Source of the DNA: a virus
IMG/VR virus record: IMGVR_UViG_3300008448_000001
Span: 1-64,000 of that record
Direction: 5' to 3' (one strand)
DNA: 64,000 bases
Below are positions 1-8,308 of the stretch, one piece after another. The notes under the pieces were generated by a model. The model saw only the letters and a program-made list of their open reading frames with translations. It was not told the origin of the DNA and ran no database searches. The position numbers and the translations under genes are program-made. Position 1 is the stretch's first letter, and the number at the start of each line of letters is the position of its first letter.

Positions 1-62
1 CGTTGCTAGAATTTACGCAAGAGAAACGTGAAGAACTTTACGAAATGAACTGGGGGAGATAG
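1..62 (+). CDS. 3' end of an unknown gene (partial)
   Basis: The third frame is open from the window edge to TAG at 60-62 and encodes a short hydrophilic tail ending YEMNWGR. The next gene starts with GTG at 62, sharing one base with this stop, as in a translationally coupled operon. Too little is present to assign a function. Confidence 0.6.
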   Translation, partial: LLEFTQEKREELYEMNWGR

Positions 63-385
63 TGAAACGAATTTACATTTCTGGGCCGATGAAGGGGATA
101 GAGGGTTTGAACCGCGAAGCGTTTGAATCGGCAAGGCTTAGATTGTTGCGTTCTGAGAAGGAGTGGAGCGTCTTTGTCACTGTTCCGCATTTTATTGCAA
201 ACGATGAATGCTGGGACGAATCAACGCCACTCAACGAAATTGCTTCGGTGCTTGTTAGTAATCTCGTTGGATGCGACGCAATCTACATGCTTCGCGGATG
301 GGAGCAGTCGAAGGGAGCGAGGGCGGAGCACGCCGTCGCAGTTTGGATCGGATTGGAGATTATGTATCAAGGGGGTGAAGCATGA
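62..385 (+). CDS. DUF4406 nucleoside-2-deoxyribosyltransferase-like protein
   Basis: 107 residues from a GTG start that overlaps the previous stop. The N-terminal strand and loop KRIYISGPM is the hallmark of DUF4406 and the wider nucleoside 2-deoxyribosyltransferase superfamily. The later segment CDAIYMLRGWEQSKGARAEH carries the conserved Asp, the aromatic-rich loop and the Glu expected at the nucleotide-sugar pocket. Phage members are usually single-domain proteins of about 100 residues, as here. A role in nucleotide or nucleotide-sugar metabolism, or as a binding rather than catalytic protein, is inferred. The family call is strong; the reaction is not known. Confidence 0.88.
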   Translation: MKRIYISGPMKGIEGLNREAFESARLRLLRSEKEWSVFVTVPHFIANDECWDESTPLNEIASVLVSNLVGCDAIYMLRGWEQSKGARAEHAVAVWIGLEIMYQGGEA

Positions 386-645
386 GTTGGGATAAGCACC
401 ACGACTACAGAATGCAAGACCTGAGAATGCTCGGGCCGATTGCGGCGAGGGTGATTCAGGAGGACTCAAACGAACTTAAAAGTCTACGAGAAGAAAACGA
501 GAAGCTTCGAGAAGAATGCGAGTATATAAAGTCTCTGCTTTTTTCTTCCAGGTTTCAAGCGTTCGCAAACGGTTTTATTTCTTGCGGATTGTTTTTCGGT
601 TTCGTTTTGGTTTCGGTTGTTGTCTACTTGTTAATAGCGGGGTGA
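382..645 (+). CDS. Small membrane protein with coiled coil
   Basis: 87 residues; ATG overlaps the preceding TGA (ATGA coupling). Residues about 28-52 are a charged heptad-like helix rich in Glu, Lys and Leu (predicted coiled coil). A hydrophobic segment at about residues 60-85 ends the protein, so it is probably a tail-anchored or single-pass inner-membrane protein with the N-terminus in the cytoplasm. No family is recognised. The layout (soluble coiled coil plus one membrane helix) is common in phage spanin-like or membrane-anchoring proteins, but there is no lysis gene nearby. Confidence 0.8.
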   Translation: MSWDKHHDYRMQDLRMLGPIAARVIQEDSNELKSLREENEKLREECEYIKSLLFSSRFQAFANGFISCGLFFGFVLVSVVVYLLIAG

Positions 646-648
646 AAA

Positions 649-2565
649 ATGAGCGGTTTTAAGGTTGGTGATGAGGTCGTTGTCGTGAGCAACAGCAGGG
701 TTGGCAAGGTTGAAAACCAAAGAACAGCTGATCGCATGTACAACGTACGATTCGAGAACGGAGAGCTGCTTTGCTACAAAGATTATGAGCTGAGCTCGGT
801 GCGTGACTTTTCCAAGGACGTGCGTCTAGCTACTGTCAGTAACGTTCGCGAACTGCTTTTGAGCGATGAGTTCGTGTCGGAATTTGCGCGGAAGTATTCT
901 GAAGCAAAGAAAGTTGTGCTGGAATCAGCTCAACCGCCAAAGGGGCACACGGAAACTCCGAATAAATGGGCTGAGAACCGTCAGGCGATTCCAATACCCG
1001 AAGGATGGCGAGAGTTGTTGGCCCATGAGGTTCCGAAAGCAAGCGACATGAATGACAGCACAGGTGCCTGGCTGGCCAGGGGGGATGGTTCGTCGAGCAT
1101 GTACTTGTACTCCGCAGCTCGCCACATTCGCAAAATCGAACCAGCGAACCCCTCGGAAACTCCGAATGGTTCGATACCGGATCCGGGCGAAGGCTACCGC
1201 ACGCCGCATCCAGGAGACGCAGGAAAGCAAGTCGAGGTGCGAGATTCCGAAGACATCCGACATTGTGATGCCAGGTGGGTTGAGCGGACTTTGGTGGCGG
1301 TTGTAGCTCTCCCTGTTGACTGCTACGACCGAAATGACATGGGGGAGTTTGTTTGCTCTACCGAAGGAAAAGACGCAAAGCACATTTGCCATCTTTGGAG
1401 ATTCGCGAGAATCAAGGAAGAACAGTCGCAAGGCATCGACACTTCGGAAACTCCGAATAGTTCGGTTCCAGAATCCAGCAGCCCTTGGGTTTCGGAAAAA
1501 CAGAAACCCGGCCCCAACGAAGTCTTTCCAAATGAAATACAGGGTGTTTGGGTCGAACCGCAACAGCCAACCGAGTGGATTCCCAAGATTGGCGATAAGG
1601 TGCGGGTAGTTAGGACGGGCAGGGTGGGTGTGAACGGTAAGTTTGGCATTATTGTCGACCTGCCGGGCTATGAGTATGCGGTGCGGATGGAGAGCGAAGG
1701 TTTCACTTTGTGTAACCTAAAGGCCGACGATCTCGAACTCATCGAGGCCGCCAACCCTTCGGAAACTCCGAAGAGTTCGACCGTTAAGCCGGGATACTTC
1801 GACGATATTGATGAAGTGTGGGTTGATGAGCCGAATCCGTTCGACGGTCGCAAGATCGAAGCAAAGCCTACCGAGTGGATCCCCAAGGTCGGGGATAAAG
1901 TGCGGGTGAACTGGCCTGGAAGGGATGGAGACAATGAGGTCGGCGTTATCGTTAATGGCGATGCCGGGGAATACGCGGTTCGGCTTGATCTAGACAACCT
2001 CATTTCGTCTAACCTTAAAGCCAGACACCTCGAACTCATCGAGGCTGCACAAGCTCCCGCCGACCATATTGCCGACGCCAACAAAATGGTTAACCCTTCG
2101 GAAACTCCGAATAGCTCGATCCCTGATCCGTTGAATTGCGTCGGCGAAGTCTGCGACCCAGCCAAACCGATTGGTGTGACCTGTTGTCCGCTTGCGATTC
2201 CTGACGGGTGGAGGGAGCTGGAACCGCATGAGATACCAATGCCGGGCGACTTGCAAGAATGGGGCGGTGCTTGGAAAGAAAGAACTTCTGTCAGCAATCA
2301 CGAATACGAATCGCATCAAATTTTTCACCTTCGCAAAATCGAAACCGCGAAGGAACCAGAGTACCGCGAGCCGACCTACGCTGACCTAGCTAACGGTCCG
2401 ATCGAGGTCGAGGTGAACGATGACGAAAGAGACGAATGTGCCTGGGTCAAGAGAATGCTGTATGCAGTGCTGCCTGCGCACGTAAGAATCCGTTTTGTCT
2501 GCAATTGGCCACGCGAAACCGGGAGTATTCACAGATGGAACTATGCTCGCATCAAAGTGAGCTAG
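649..2565 (+). CDS. Large repeat-built protein with SH3/KOW-like modules and SETPN linkers
   Basis: 638 residues. Three kinds of module are each present twice. (a) KOW/Tudor-like blocks beginning PTEWIPK(I/V)GDKVRV and ending LELIEAA; a related block opens the protein (FKVGDEVVVV). (b) Blocks beginning IP(E/D)GWREL and ending (H)xRKIE. (c) Blocks beginning YR(T/E)P, with W-x-(E/K)-R and ending ARIK. Low-complexity linkers with the core SETPN separate them. Block c recurs in the protein at 57.1 kb and the general style in the one at 54.7 kb. No catalytic motif is seen; multivalent binding of nucleic acid, host surface or virion is inferred only. The start has GGGGTGAAAA just upstream. Confidence 0.85.
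   Translation: MSGFKVGDEVVVVSNSRVGKVENQRTADRMYNVRFENGELLCYKDYELSSVRDFSKDVRLATVSNVRELLLSDEFVSEFARKYSEAKKVVLESAQPPKGHTETPNKWAENRQAIPIPEGWRELLAHEVPKASDMNDSTGAWLARGDGSSSMYLYSAARHIRKIEPANPSETPNGSIPDPGEGYRTPHPGDAGKQVEVRDSEDIRHCDARWVERTLVAVVALPVDCYDRNDMGEFVCSTEGKDAKHICHLWRFARIKEEQSQGIDTSETPNSSVPESSSPWVSEKQKPGPNEVFPNEIQGVWVEPQQPTEWIPKIGDKVRVVRTGRVGVNGKFGIIVDLPGYEYAVRMESEGFTLCNLKADDLELIEAANPSETPKSSTVKPGYFDDIDEVWVDEPNPFDGRKIEAKPTEWIPKVGDKVRVNWPGRDGDNEVGVIVNGDAGEYAVRLDLDNLISSNLKARHLELIEAAQAPADHIADANKMVNPSETPNSSIPDPLNCVGEVCDPAKPIGVTCCPLAIPDGWRELEPHEIPMPGDLQEWGGAWKERTSVSNHEYESHQIFHLRKIETAKEPEYREPTYADLANGPIEVEVNDDERDECAWVKRMLYAVLPAHVRIRFVCNWPRETGSIHRWNYARIKVS
950..2112 (+). repeat. Five dispersed copies of CGGAAACTCCGAAT (linker repeat)
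   Basis: CGGAAACTCCGAA(T/G) occurs at 950-963, 1154-1167, 1445-1458, 1760-1773 and 2099-2112, always in the same reading frame and encoding the SETPN-type linker between modules. The core CGGA-AAC-TCCG can form a small hairpin. Conservation at DNA level is higher than the amino-acid sequence needs, which fits module duplication by recombination between linkers. Confidence 0.85.
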
Positions 2566-2597
2566 GCGAGTTGTTTCTGCCGGTTTGTTGATTTGAC

Positions 2598-2629
2598 GCG
2601 ACCAGTGACACAAACGTGCTGCTGGTCGC
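2598..2629 (+). other. Intergenic hairpin after the repeat protein
   Basis: GCGACCAG (2598-2605) pairs perfectly with CTGGTCGC (2622-2629) in the 125-bp gap 2566-2690. No T-tract follows on the + strand, so an intrinsic terminator is unlikely; an RNA-stability or processing hairpin is possible. The rest of the gap shows only the Shine-Dalgarno AGAGGAA of the next gene. Confidence 0.35.
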
Positions 2630-2690
2630 ACTGGAAATTTCGCGTTACCGTATTAACAGGTTACGCTTTTACTTTAACACAGAGGAAAAC

Positions 2691-3260
2691 ATGGACATAA
2701 CATCACCGCCGTACCCGCGAGTTAGCTGTAACACCGACAGCCTTTATTCCTTACTTCTGTCGCTGGGCGACTGGGTGGAGGAGCACCGGGAGTGGGCTGA
2801 AGCTAAAGCTGAGGAGGCGAACGCGCCGTTTAAGCCGTTTCTGCCGGATCTTTCTTTTTTGAAGCAGCAAAAGCTGGAGCACTTCAAGACGCTTGCAATC
2901 GCTTGTTTGGCTTCAAATTGTAACGCGATGCAGGAAATTCGTACTGCGTACGACCACATTGTTCGAAACAACGAAGAAGTAGAACAATGGGAAAGCCCCA
3001 ATTGCGTTTTTCTGCGACTTACGTTGCTCAGGAAGGCTTCTCTCTTTTTGACGGCTGCTTTTCTGGACAAAGAAAAAAGAGAAGCGAGATGCAAAGAGAT
3101 TCGCGACAGCGCAGGTGGGGAAGTGCGAGTCGTACCGGTTGAATCGCTGCCGCCGGGTTTGTTGGAAAAGATTTTTCCAGCGAGGCAAGAAGGCATATCC
3201 GATGCCGAATTTGACAATCTTTTCAACAGTAATGACCTTCTGGAAGGCGACAATGGTTAA
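2691..3260 (+). CDS. Hypothetical helical protein
   Basis: 189 residues. The frame is open further upstream, but ATG 2691 sits 5 bases behind AGAGGAA and is taken as the start. The protein is mostly alpha-helical, with Trp/Glu-rich (WVEEHREWAEAKAEEA) and Lys-rich segments; no signal peptide, membrane segment or catalytic motif is seen. It overlaps the next gene by 8 bp. Confidence 0.75.
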   Translation: MDITSPPYPRVSCNTDSLYSLLLSLGDWVEEHREWAEAKAEEANAPFKPFLPDLSFLKQQKLEHFKTLAIACLASNCNAMQEIRTAYDHIVRNNEEVEQWESPNCVFLRLTLLRKASLFLTAAFLDKEKREARCKEIRDSAGGEVRVVPVESLPPGLLEKIFPARQEGISDAEFDNLFNSNDLLEGDNG

Positions 3261-3456
3261 GAAATACAACACCGCGTTTACCGTGTGCTTCAGTGTTGAG
3301 CACGATTTTGAAGACACAGCGGATGTTCCGCTTCCTCTGTTGGTCGCCGGAGCTTTGCGAAGGTTAGCTAACCTTTCGGAAGAGGACCCGCAAGGGGCCC
3401 TGGAATCGTTTGAAGCTTACGACACCTATGAAATTCAAAAACCTGCAACACTGTAA
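3253..3456 (+). CDS. Small hypothetical phage protein
   Basis: 67 residues from ATG 3253, which lies inside the last codons of the previous gene (8-bp overlap); GGAAGGCGA precedes it. The protein has a beta-rich start (FTVCFSVEHDF) and a helical Leu/Glu-rich second half ending ESFEAYDTYE. It is acidic and soluble. The pattern resembles small orphan proteins common in phage early regions; no function can be given. Confidence 0.7.
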   Translation: MVKKYNTAFTVCFSVEHDFEDTADVPLPLLVAGALRRLANLSEEDPQGALESFEAYDTYEIQKPATL

Positions 3457-3499
3457 ACCGCATAAAACGCCTCAATTTTGAAGCCACGAAAGTCATAAA

Positions 3500-3841
3500 A
3501 TGCATGCTTATAAAAAGAAAAGTCTTGATTGCGTTTCTGGGATGCCGCCCGATTTGGCAGCTAAGCTCGAATGTTCAAATTCGACGGAACTTTTTCGTCT
3601 TGCCGCAGATCACCACACGCAGTATATGACTCTTATCAGTTCTGCTTGGGAAGACGTGACGCCCGTTGTCGCCTGGTTTGAGTCGCAAGGTCTCTACGAG
3701 GCAGGTATTAATTGGCTGTACGAGAACACACCGGATGTTTATTTACGGGCTTTGGCGATCAACCGTCTTATTGCCGGCACTGACAAAAAATTCAAAAGCC
3801 TACAAGCGGCTTGCTGTCCGAAAAAGGCGAATAAGTCGTGA
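3500..3841 (+). CDS. Hypothetical protein
   Basis: 113 residues, mostly helical, with four Cys residues including a terminal CCPKK. No recognised domain. It is the last + strand gene before the single minus-strand gene, and its 3' end overlaps a hairpin that may end minus-strand transcription. The gap before it (3457-3499) holds nothing notable. Confidence 0.7.
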   Translation: MHAYKKKSLDCVSGMPPDLAAKLECSNSTELFRLAADHHTQYMTLISSAWEDVTPVVAWFESQGLYEAGINWLYENTPDVYLRALAINRLIAGTDKKFKSLQAACCPKKANKS

Positions 3842-3854
3842 CCGAGTTGACTTA
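3821..3854 (-). terminator. Possible intrinsic terminator for the minus-strand gene
   Basis: Read on the minus strand, the stop of the DUF6165-like gene is followed within a few bases by TAAGTC, an 11-base loop, GACTTA (3854 down to 3832), then TTCGCC and five T residues (3825-3821). The stem is only 6 bp, so strength is uncertain, but position and orientation fit. Confidence 0.35.
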
Positions 3855-3855
3855 A

Positions 3856-4248
3856 CTAGCGTTGGCTGCTGGCGTGGTTCATTTTGCAATCGACAAACTC
3901 CGGCTGTTGGACCAGGTTTGTAATTTCGTTTTTAACGGCGACCCGGTTTCGGTTGTGGTTCCGAATAGCGACAGCGCGTTTGCCGATTTCGGCTAGGCCT
4001 AGCTCCAGGTCTAGCCCTTTTCGCAAGTCGTACTCGAGATCCCACATTTTCCCGTTGATTTCCTTCAGGCGGGAAACAAGATCCAGAAGCTGCGCATTGT
4101 CTTTGTCGACGCCTTCTCGCAAGTAGTTAATTTGTTTCGAAAGGAGCTCTTTGTCTACTTCGGTTTCGGACAGGCGTTCCATCTTCAGTTCTGCGATCGT
4201 TAGTCTGTCGCAGAGTTCGTTTATTGGCATTGGGATAGGTTTGATCAT
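3856..4248 (-). CDS. DUF6165-like protein, the only minus-strand gene
   Basis: 130 residues from ATG (4248-4246, minus strand). The frame is open 48 bases further, but MIKPIPMPINEL matches the usual beginning of the family (MI-x(3-5)-I-x-GEL-x-DK-x-TI). Downstream segments LTIAELKMERL, LKEINGKMWDLEYDLR and RNRVAVKNEITNLV match the DUF6165 pattern (TILEIK, LWDIED, AxKREIN). Families of this type often occur beside glycosyltransferases and sugar-nucleotide genes in bacterial surface loci; molecular function is unknown. No good Shine-Dalgarno is visible. Its start codon overlaps that of sbcD on the other strand (CATG). As the sole gene on this strand it is likely a later insertion (moron). No + strand frame of similar quality covers the segment. 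Confidence 0.78.
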   Translation of the reverse strand: MIKPIPMPINELCDRLTIAELKMERLSETEVDKELLSKQINYLREGVDKDNAQLLDLVSRLKEINGKMWDLEYDLRKGLDLELGLAEIGKRAVAIRNHNRNRVAVKNEITNLVQQPEFVDCKMNHASSQR

Positions 4249-5356
4249 GTTTAGAAAAATTTTAGCTGTTAGCGATTTGCATTTGTCGGACACCATTTGG
4301 AAACACCGGCCTATCCATGGAGACAGCTACCACAGCTGGAGCTACATTGTGCAGTACGCTGTGCTGGCAGGCGTTGACGCTGTAATTCTAGCGGGCGACA
4401 TCTTGGACAAGCAACTAAATGTTGCAAATCCTGTTGCAAAGCTGAATGCGGGGCTTCTAAAGCTGCGAGACGCCGGAGTGACCGTGCTTTACAATCAGGG
4501 TCAACACGAGTTTCAACGCGACTTACCGTGGATGGACGTGGCCAACTTGGGTGCGAAACATTTAAAAGGCAAGTCGGACTTTTGCTTTTCGAACGGTCTT
4601 CGGATAGCTGGATTCGACTACTGCAACGAGAAAACTCTTGCGGAAAGGCTGGGTGAAATCGAAAAGGATTCTGGACAAGAGTATTTTCTTGTCTGTCACC
4701 AGGTCTGGAAAGATTTCATGGGTGACGTTGGAAAGACACAAGGTTGCTTTGATGATCTACCCAAAAACGTCAGATTTATGTTAACTGGTGATTTCCACCA
4801 AACGATTGTTCGCGAGGTTAGCAAAGATTTGACGGTTTTAAGCCCCGGAAGCACGCATTTGCGCAGCTTGGCGGAGCCGGCGGAAAAGCATTTCTTCGAG
4901 ATAAGTGCTGACCAGAAGGGCTTGTCGATTGAAGTCCGCGACATACCGACTCGGAGATACCTGGAAGTCAAAACAGGTACTTTGCCGTACTTACAGATTT
5001 CTGAGCGGGTTAAAACGTTTGTCGGACAAGATTTCGGAGATCTCCCGGAGGAGCTGCGGAAACCGATTGTTCGAATCGTCCACGGCAAGGATGATTTTGA
5101 TTTTGTGCGGCACATCAAAGAGAGTTTTGACGGCCTTGCTCACTTGTTTTTCAAGCTGAAGACGGTTTCTGTTGACGTTTTAAGTGTGGACACCACGACG
5201 GATGAGAGCCATTTGACGCTTCAAGCTTGTTTGCCGTTTGAGATCAACCCGCAGGGATCGCCTGCGGCCTACGGTTTGGCGTCCGAGCTTTTATCGGGTG
5301 CGGATCCGAACACTGTACTTGAACGTTGGTTAGAGGAGAATTTGAATGCAAATTGA
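4247..5356 (+). CDS. sbcD: SbcD/Mre11-family nuclease subunit (T4 gp47-like)
   Basis: 369 residues from ATG 4247 (the frame is open to 4151, but the family begins MxRKILAVSDLHLSD). Metallophosphoesterase motifs are in order: D10-x-H12, GD at D51, a GNHE-equivalent written GQHE at about 85-88, H at about 151 and GDFH at about 181-184. With SbcC it should form the Mre11-Rad50-type ATP-dependent end-processing nuclease that prepares 3' ends for recombination-dependent replication. The Asn-to-Gln change in GNHE is notable: Asn normally ligands the metal. It ends 11 bp inside sbcC, typical of this pair. Confidence 0.93.
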   Translation: MFRKILAVSDLHLSDTIWKHRPIHGDSYHSWSYIVQYAVLAGVDAVILAGDILDKQLNVANPVAKLNAGLLKLRDAGVTVLYNQGQHEFQRDLPWMDVANLGAKHLKGKSDFCFSNGLRIAGFDYCNEKTLAERLGEIEKDSGQEYFLVCHQVWKDFMGDVGKTQGCFDDLPKNVRFMLTGDFHQTIVREVSKDLTVLSPGSTHLRSLAEPAEKHFFEISADQKGLSIEVRDIPTRRYLEVKTGTLPYLQISERVKTFVGQDFGDLPEELRKPIVRIVHGKDDFDFVRHIKESFDGLAHLFFKLKTVSVDVLSVDTTTDESHLTLQACLPFEINPQGSPAAYGLASELLSGADPNTVLERWLEENLNAN

Positions 5357-7487
5357 GACAGTTGAGCTAAAGAACATCGGTCCCCACAGGGAGTTAACCG
5401 CGGAGTTGTCCTCTGGTATCGTCGGCATAGTCGGCGCCAACGGGGCGGGTAAGAGTTCGTTCGTGAACGCTATCTACGCCGCCTTTACGGGTGATTTCAC
5501 ACGCTTCAACGTGGCAACAAAGGCCGAGGCCATTAACAATCAGGCAGCTAAGCACGAAAAGTCTTGGATTAAGATTGTTGGAAACCATGGTTGTAAGCCG
5601 TTTGAGCTGGTTCGAAGCCTGCGTCCGAACGAGGTGACCTTCACATACGGCGACAGTGAGATCGAGACGGCTTCGCAGGTCAATGGCGCAGTTTTCAAGC
5701 TGCTGGGCCTGACGCCAAGCGTTTTTGATCGTTATGTGTTTGTCGAGCAGTGGGAAATGTTCAGCTTTCTTGATGACACGGAAAGCGTGCGGGCTAAAGC
5801 GTTTCAGCACTTGTGTGGAGTCGAGTCGGCCACTTCGCTGCACAAGGCTTGCGTGCAATTCCGGGACAGGCTCACGGCGAAGCAGTCAATTGACAACAGC
5901 CTGGACCTAGAAAGCAACATTGATCAAATTCAGAGGGAAATGCTGCGACTTAAGCGTACGAAGTTCGAAGGCTTGCTGCCCGACGACGAGGCAGCTGAAT
6001 TGCGACAGAAGCGGGATCTTTATCTGAAGGTTTCGCAGCTCGAGTCGCTTAAGTCGCAGGGTCTTATTGACCTCGAAGCATTGAAAAATGTTCTAGGCGA
6101 CAAAGAAAAAGTTTTCCAGGACGTGGAAACAAAGTTTAACAGAGCTGCCGATTGGCTGAAAAAGCACAAGACTTTGCTTGAAGCTGCGGTAGGGACTTTA
6201 CGCGACTGGCAGGCACAAAGCTCTCTTCAATCCAAGCAGGTAAGATGCCGTTCACTTATTAGAGACTGGGAGGCTAAGGTTGAAGCGACCGACGCAGAAA
6301 TAGCTTTGCACGCTGCAAAGTCTCCGAGTTTTTCGAAAGAGGAACTTGCGGGCTTAAAAGCGGAACTTCAAAGTTTAAGAACAAAAGCGAAGGAGTTAAA
6401 AACCGCCGTTAGTAACTTGGAGCAAGGCAGTCGGGCTGTGTGTTCTTCGTGCATGCAGAACATTCCTGCGTCGCATTCGGTGAAATTAAAAGCTGAAGCG
6501 GACGCTGTCGAAAGGCTGGCGGTGGAGAAAGCAAGACAGGTCATGGCCTCGCAGAACTATTGCGATCGGTCGGAATATCTGCTTGAGTTACGAAGAGAGC
6601 AGCAAGGTCTTTTGGTGAAATACCAATCGGAGCTGCAGGGACTGTCGCAGGCTTCGCAGTCGATTGTAACGCAAGACGCGGCAGACAGGGCAACGGCAGC
6701 CCTCGAGCAGCGTAAAAAGGCGGAAGCATCGTTTGCGGAGAGCAAACCGAAGCGAGACAGGTTGAAAGCAGAATTGGACGTGCTGAGAGGCCGCATATCG
6801 AACGCTGAAAGCCAGCTGCAAGAGTACGAGGCTCAGCTTGCAACTTTGACAACGGATCTCGGGTCGGCTGACGCATCGATACAGGAGAAGCTCGAACGGC
6901 ACGACGAGGCTTTACGCCAAAAGGCTGCGGTTTCCGCCGAGTACAAGACTAACGCAACGCAGTTGAGTACTTTGCAGGCGACGTTGAACAAGCTGAAAAC
7001 CTCGCTTGCCCGAGAAGCCAAGACCAGGTCGTTGGCCGAAGTAGTGGACAGGGTCGCTAACGCTTTTCATTGGTCTGGACTACCTAAGCGGGTAGCGCAG
7101 AACAATTTGATGCAGTTGGAAGCGGACATCAATACGCAGCTCGAGCTCTTCAGTTCTCCTTTTTTGGTTGAAACAACTGACGACCTGTCTTTCAAGGCGA
7201 CTTTCCCTGGCAAGCCCAGCGTGTCGGCAAGGCAGCTCAGTGGTGGTCAGAAAGTTATCCTGGCCATTGCTTTTCGGGCGGCTTTGGATAGGCTTTTCGG
7301 GCATAATATTGGGATGTTGTTCCTGGACGAACCTACGGCGGGATTGGACGCAGACAACGTCGCTTACTTCCATGACGCGATGCAGAGCTGGTCTGCAAAC
7401 GTTGGGGCGCAGAAGCAGATTATTGTCATCACGCACGTCCAAGACATGACAAGTGCCTTCGACCAAATTGTAACGATCGATAAATGA
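5346..7487 (+). CDS. sbcC: SbcC/Rad50-family ATPase subunit (T4 gp46-like)
   Basis: 713 residues. It carries Walker A GANGAGKSS at about 29-37, long coiled-coil arms, a zinc-hook CSSC at about 366-369 at the arm tip, ABC signature LSGGQ at about 629-633 and Walker B LFLDEPTAGLD at about 657. It should dimerise through the hook and drive the SbcD nuclease. Length is short for bacterial SbcC (about 1000) but normal for phage gp46 types. Its stop overlaps the next ATG (ATGA). Confidence 0.95.
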   Translation: MQIETVELKNIGPHRELTAELSSGIVGIVGANGAGKSSFVNAIYAAFTGDFTRFNVATKAEAINNQAAKHEKSWIKIVGNHGCKPFELVRSLRPNEVTFTYGDSEIETASQVNGAVFKLLGLTPSVFDRYVFVEQWEMFSFLDDTESVRAKAFQHLCGVESATSLHKACVQFRDRLTAKQSIDNSLDLESNIDQIQREMLRLKRTKFEGLLPDDEAAELRQKRDLYLKVSQLESLKSQGLIDLEALKNVLGDKEKVFQDVETKFNRAADWLKKHKTLLEAAVGTLRDWQAQSSLQSKQVRCRSLIRDWEAKVEATDAEIALHAAKSPSFSKEELAGLKAELQSLRTKAKELKTAVSNLEQGSRAVCSSCMQNIPASHSVKLKAEADAVERLAVEKARQVMASQNYCDRSEYLLELRREQQGLLVKYQSELQGLSQASQSIVTQDAADRATAALEQRKKAEASFAESKPKRDRLKAELDVLRGRISNAESQLQEYEAQLATLTTDLGSADASIQEKLERHDEALRQKAAVSAEYKTNATQLSTLQATLNKLKTSLAREAKTRSLAEVVDRVANAFHWSGLPKRVAQNNLMQLEADINTQLELFSSPFLVETTDDLSFKATFPGKPSVSARQLSGGQKVILAIAFRAALDRLFGHNIGMLFLDEPTAGLDADNVAYFHDAMQSWSANVGAQKQIIVITHVQDMTSAFDQIVTIDK

Positions 7488-8308
7488 CAGATAGACAAAC
7501 CGTTTGTTTGCACGCAGACTCCAACGGCGACGTTTGGAGTCTGCAGGCTGGAAAAGGCATAGTTAGGCCTAAGTTTGACGTTTTACCTGCGTCGGACTTC
7601 TGGGTTGTTGGTTTCCCTTCCAATTATGCCATTCTGACGGAGTTGTACTTTGACACCGTAAGACGTTACAGCGCAAACGAAAAGAATTTGTCCAGCATAT
7701 ATGTCGGCTCGGTTTTTCCTTGGCGTCATTTTGACTGCAAGTCTAAGGATTTCCTGTACGATGTTGTTGCAGTTCCGCCTGCCAAGCGGCAAGCTTCGCA
7801 TTGGCACCTGCTGGACGATGCGTCCATCAGCACGTACTTACTTGCTAAAAGTTTATACGACGCATCTTACGACATGGCGGAGGTGGCCTGGCAAAACCAT
7901 TGTCTGGCCCCTGTTTTTTCGCGACTCGGCTGCGATGCGGACTTAGATCCTGCGATGTTTCTGGTTGCTGACATCTTGGATCCCCGTTGGTTCATGTCAG
8001 CAAACGGAAGTTTCAAGGCTTTGGAGCGGTACTTTGGACTTCAAAAGAGGTCGCACAGACTAGCGGACGCGAAATTTTTCATGCTGTCGGACGCCGTGAA
8101 AGCGATACCGAGCAATAGTTTTTTGCACGCGGAGGCCGAAGTCAGGAATCCGAGAGACAAGCTTTTCGCGATGCCTAGATTGTTTTTGCATTTTTTTGTA
8201 CGACATTGGCTTTCGTTTCAAACGCGGCTTTCGTTTTTTGATCCGTCTTTGTTCTTCAAAAGCCAGAAAGCAAAGCAAATGTACATAGATATTTTCGATC
8301 CGCAGTGA
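7484..8308 (+). CDS. Hypothetical protein following sbcCD
   Basis: 274 residues, coupled to sbcC by ATGA. It is rich in aromatic residues and has no recognised motif. Segments such as FPWRHFDCKSKDF and HWHLLDDASISTYLLAKSLYD suggest a mixed alpha/beta globular protein; the C-terminal 70 residues are unusually Phe-rich. Position in the replication operon suggests a DNA-metabolism accessory role, by context only. Confidence 0.75.
   Translation: MTDRQTVCLHADSNGDVWSLQAGKGIVRPKFDVLPASDFWVVGFPSNYAILTELYFDTVRRYSANEKNLSSIYVGSVFPWRHFDCKSKDFLYDVVAVPPAKRQASHWHLLDDASISTYLLAKSLYDASYDMAEVAWQNHCLAPVFSRLGCDADLDPAMFLVADILDPRWFMSANGSFKALERYFGLQKRSHRLADAKFFMLSDAVKAIPSNSFLHAEAEVRNPRDKLFAMPRLFLHFFVRHWLSFQTRLSFFDPSLFFKSQKAKQMYIDIFDPQ

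Noticed and set aside
925-2328. Several long minus-strand frames (up to 212 codons) opposite the repeat protein
   Set aside because: They contain antisense copies of the SETPN linkers (repeated FGVSEG-like peptides), no ribosome sites, and overlap a clearly coding + strand frame.
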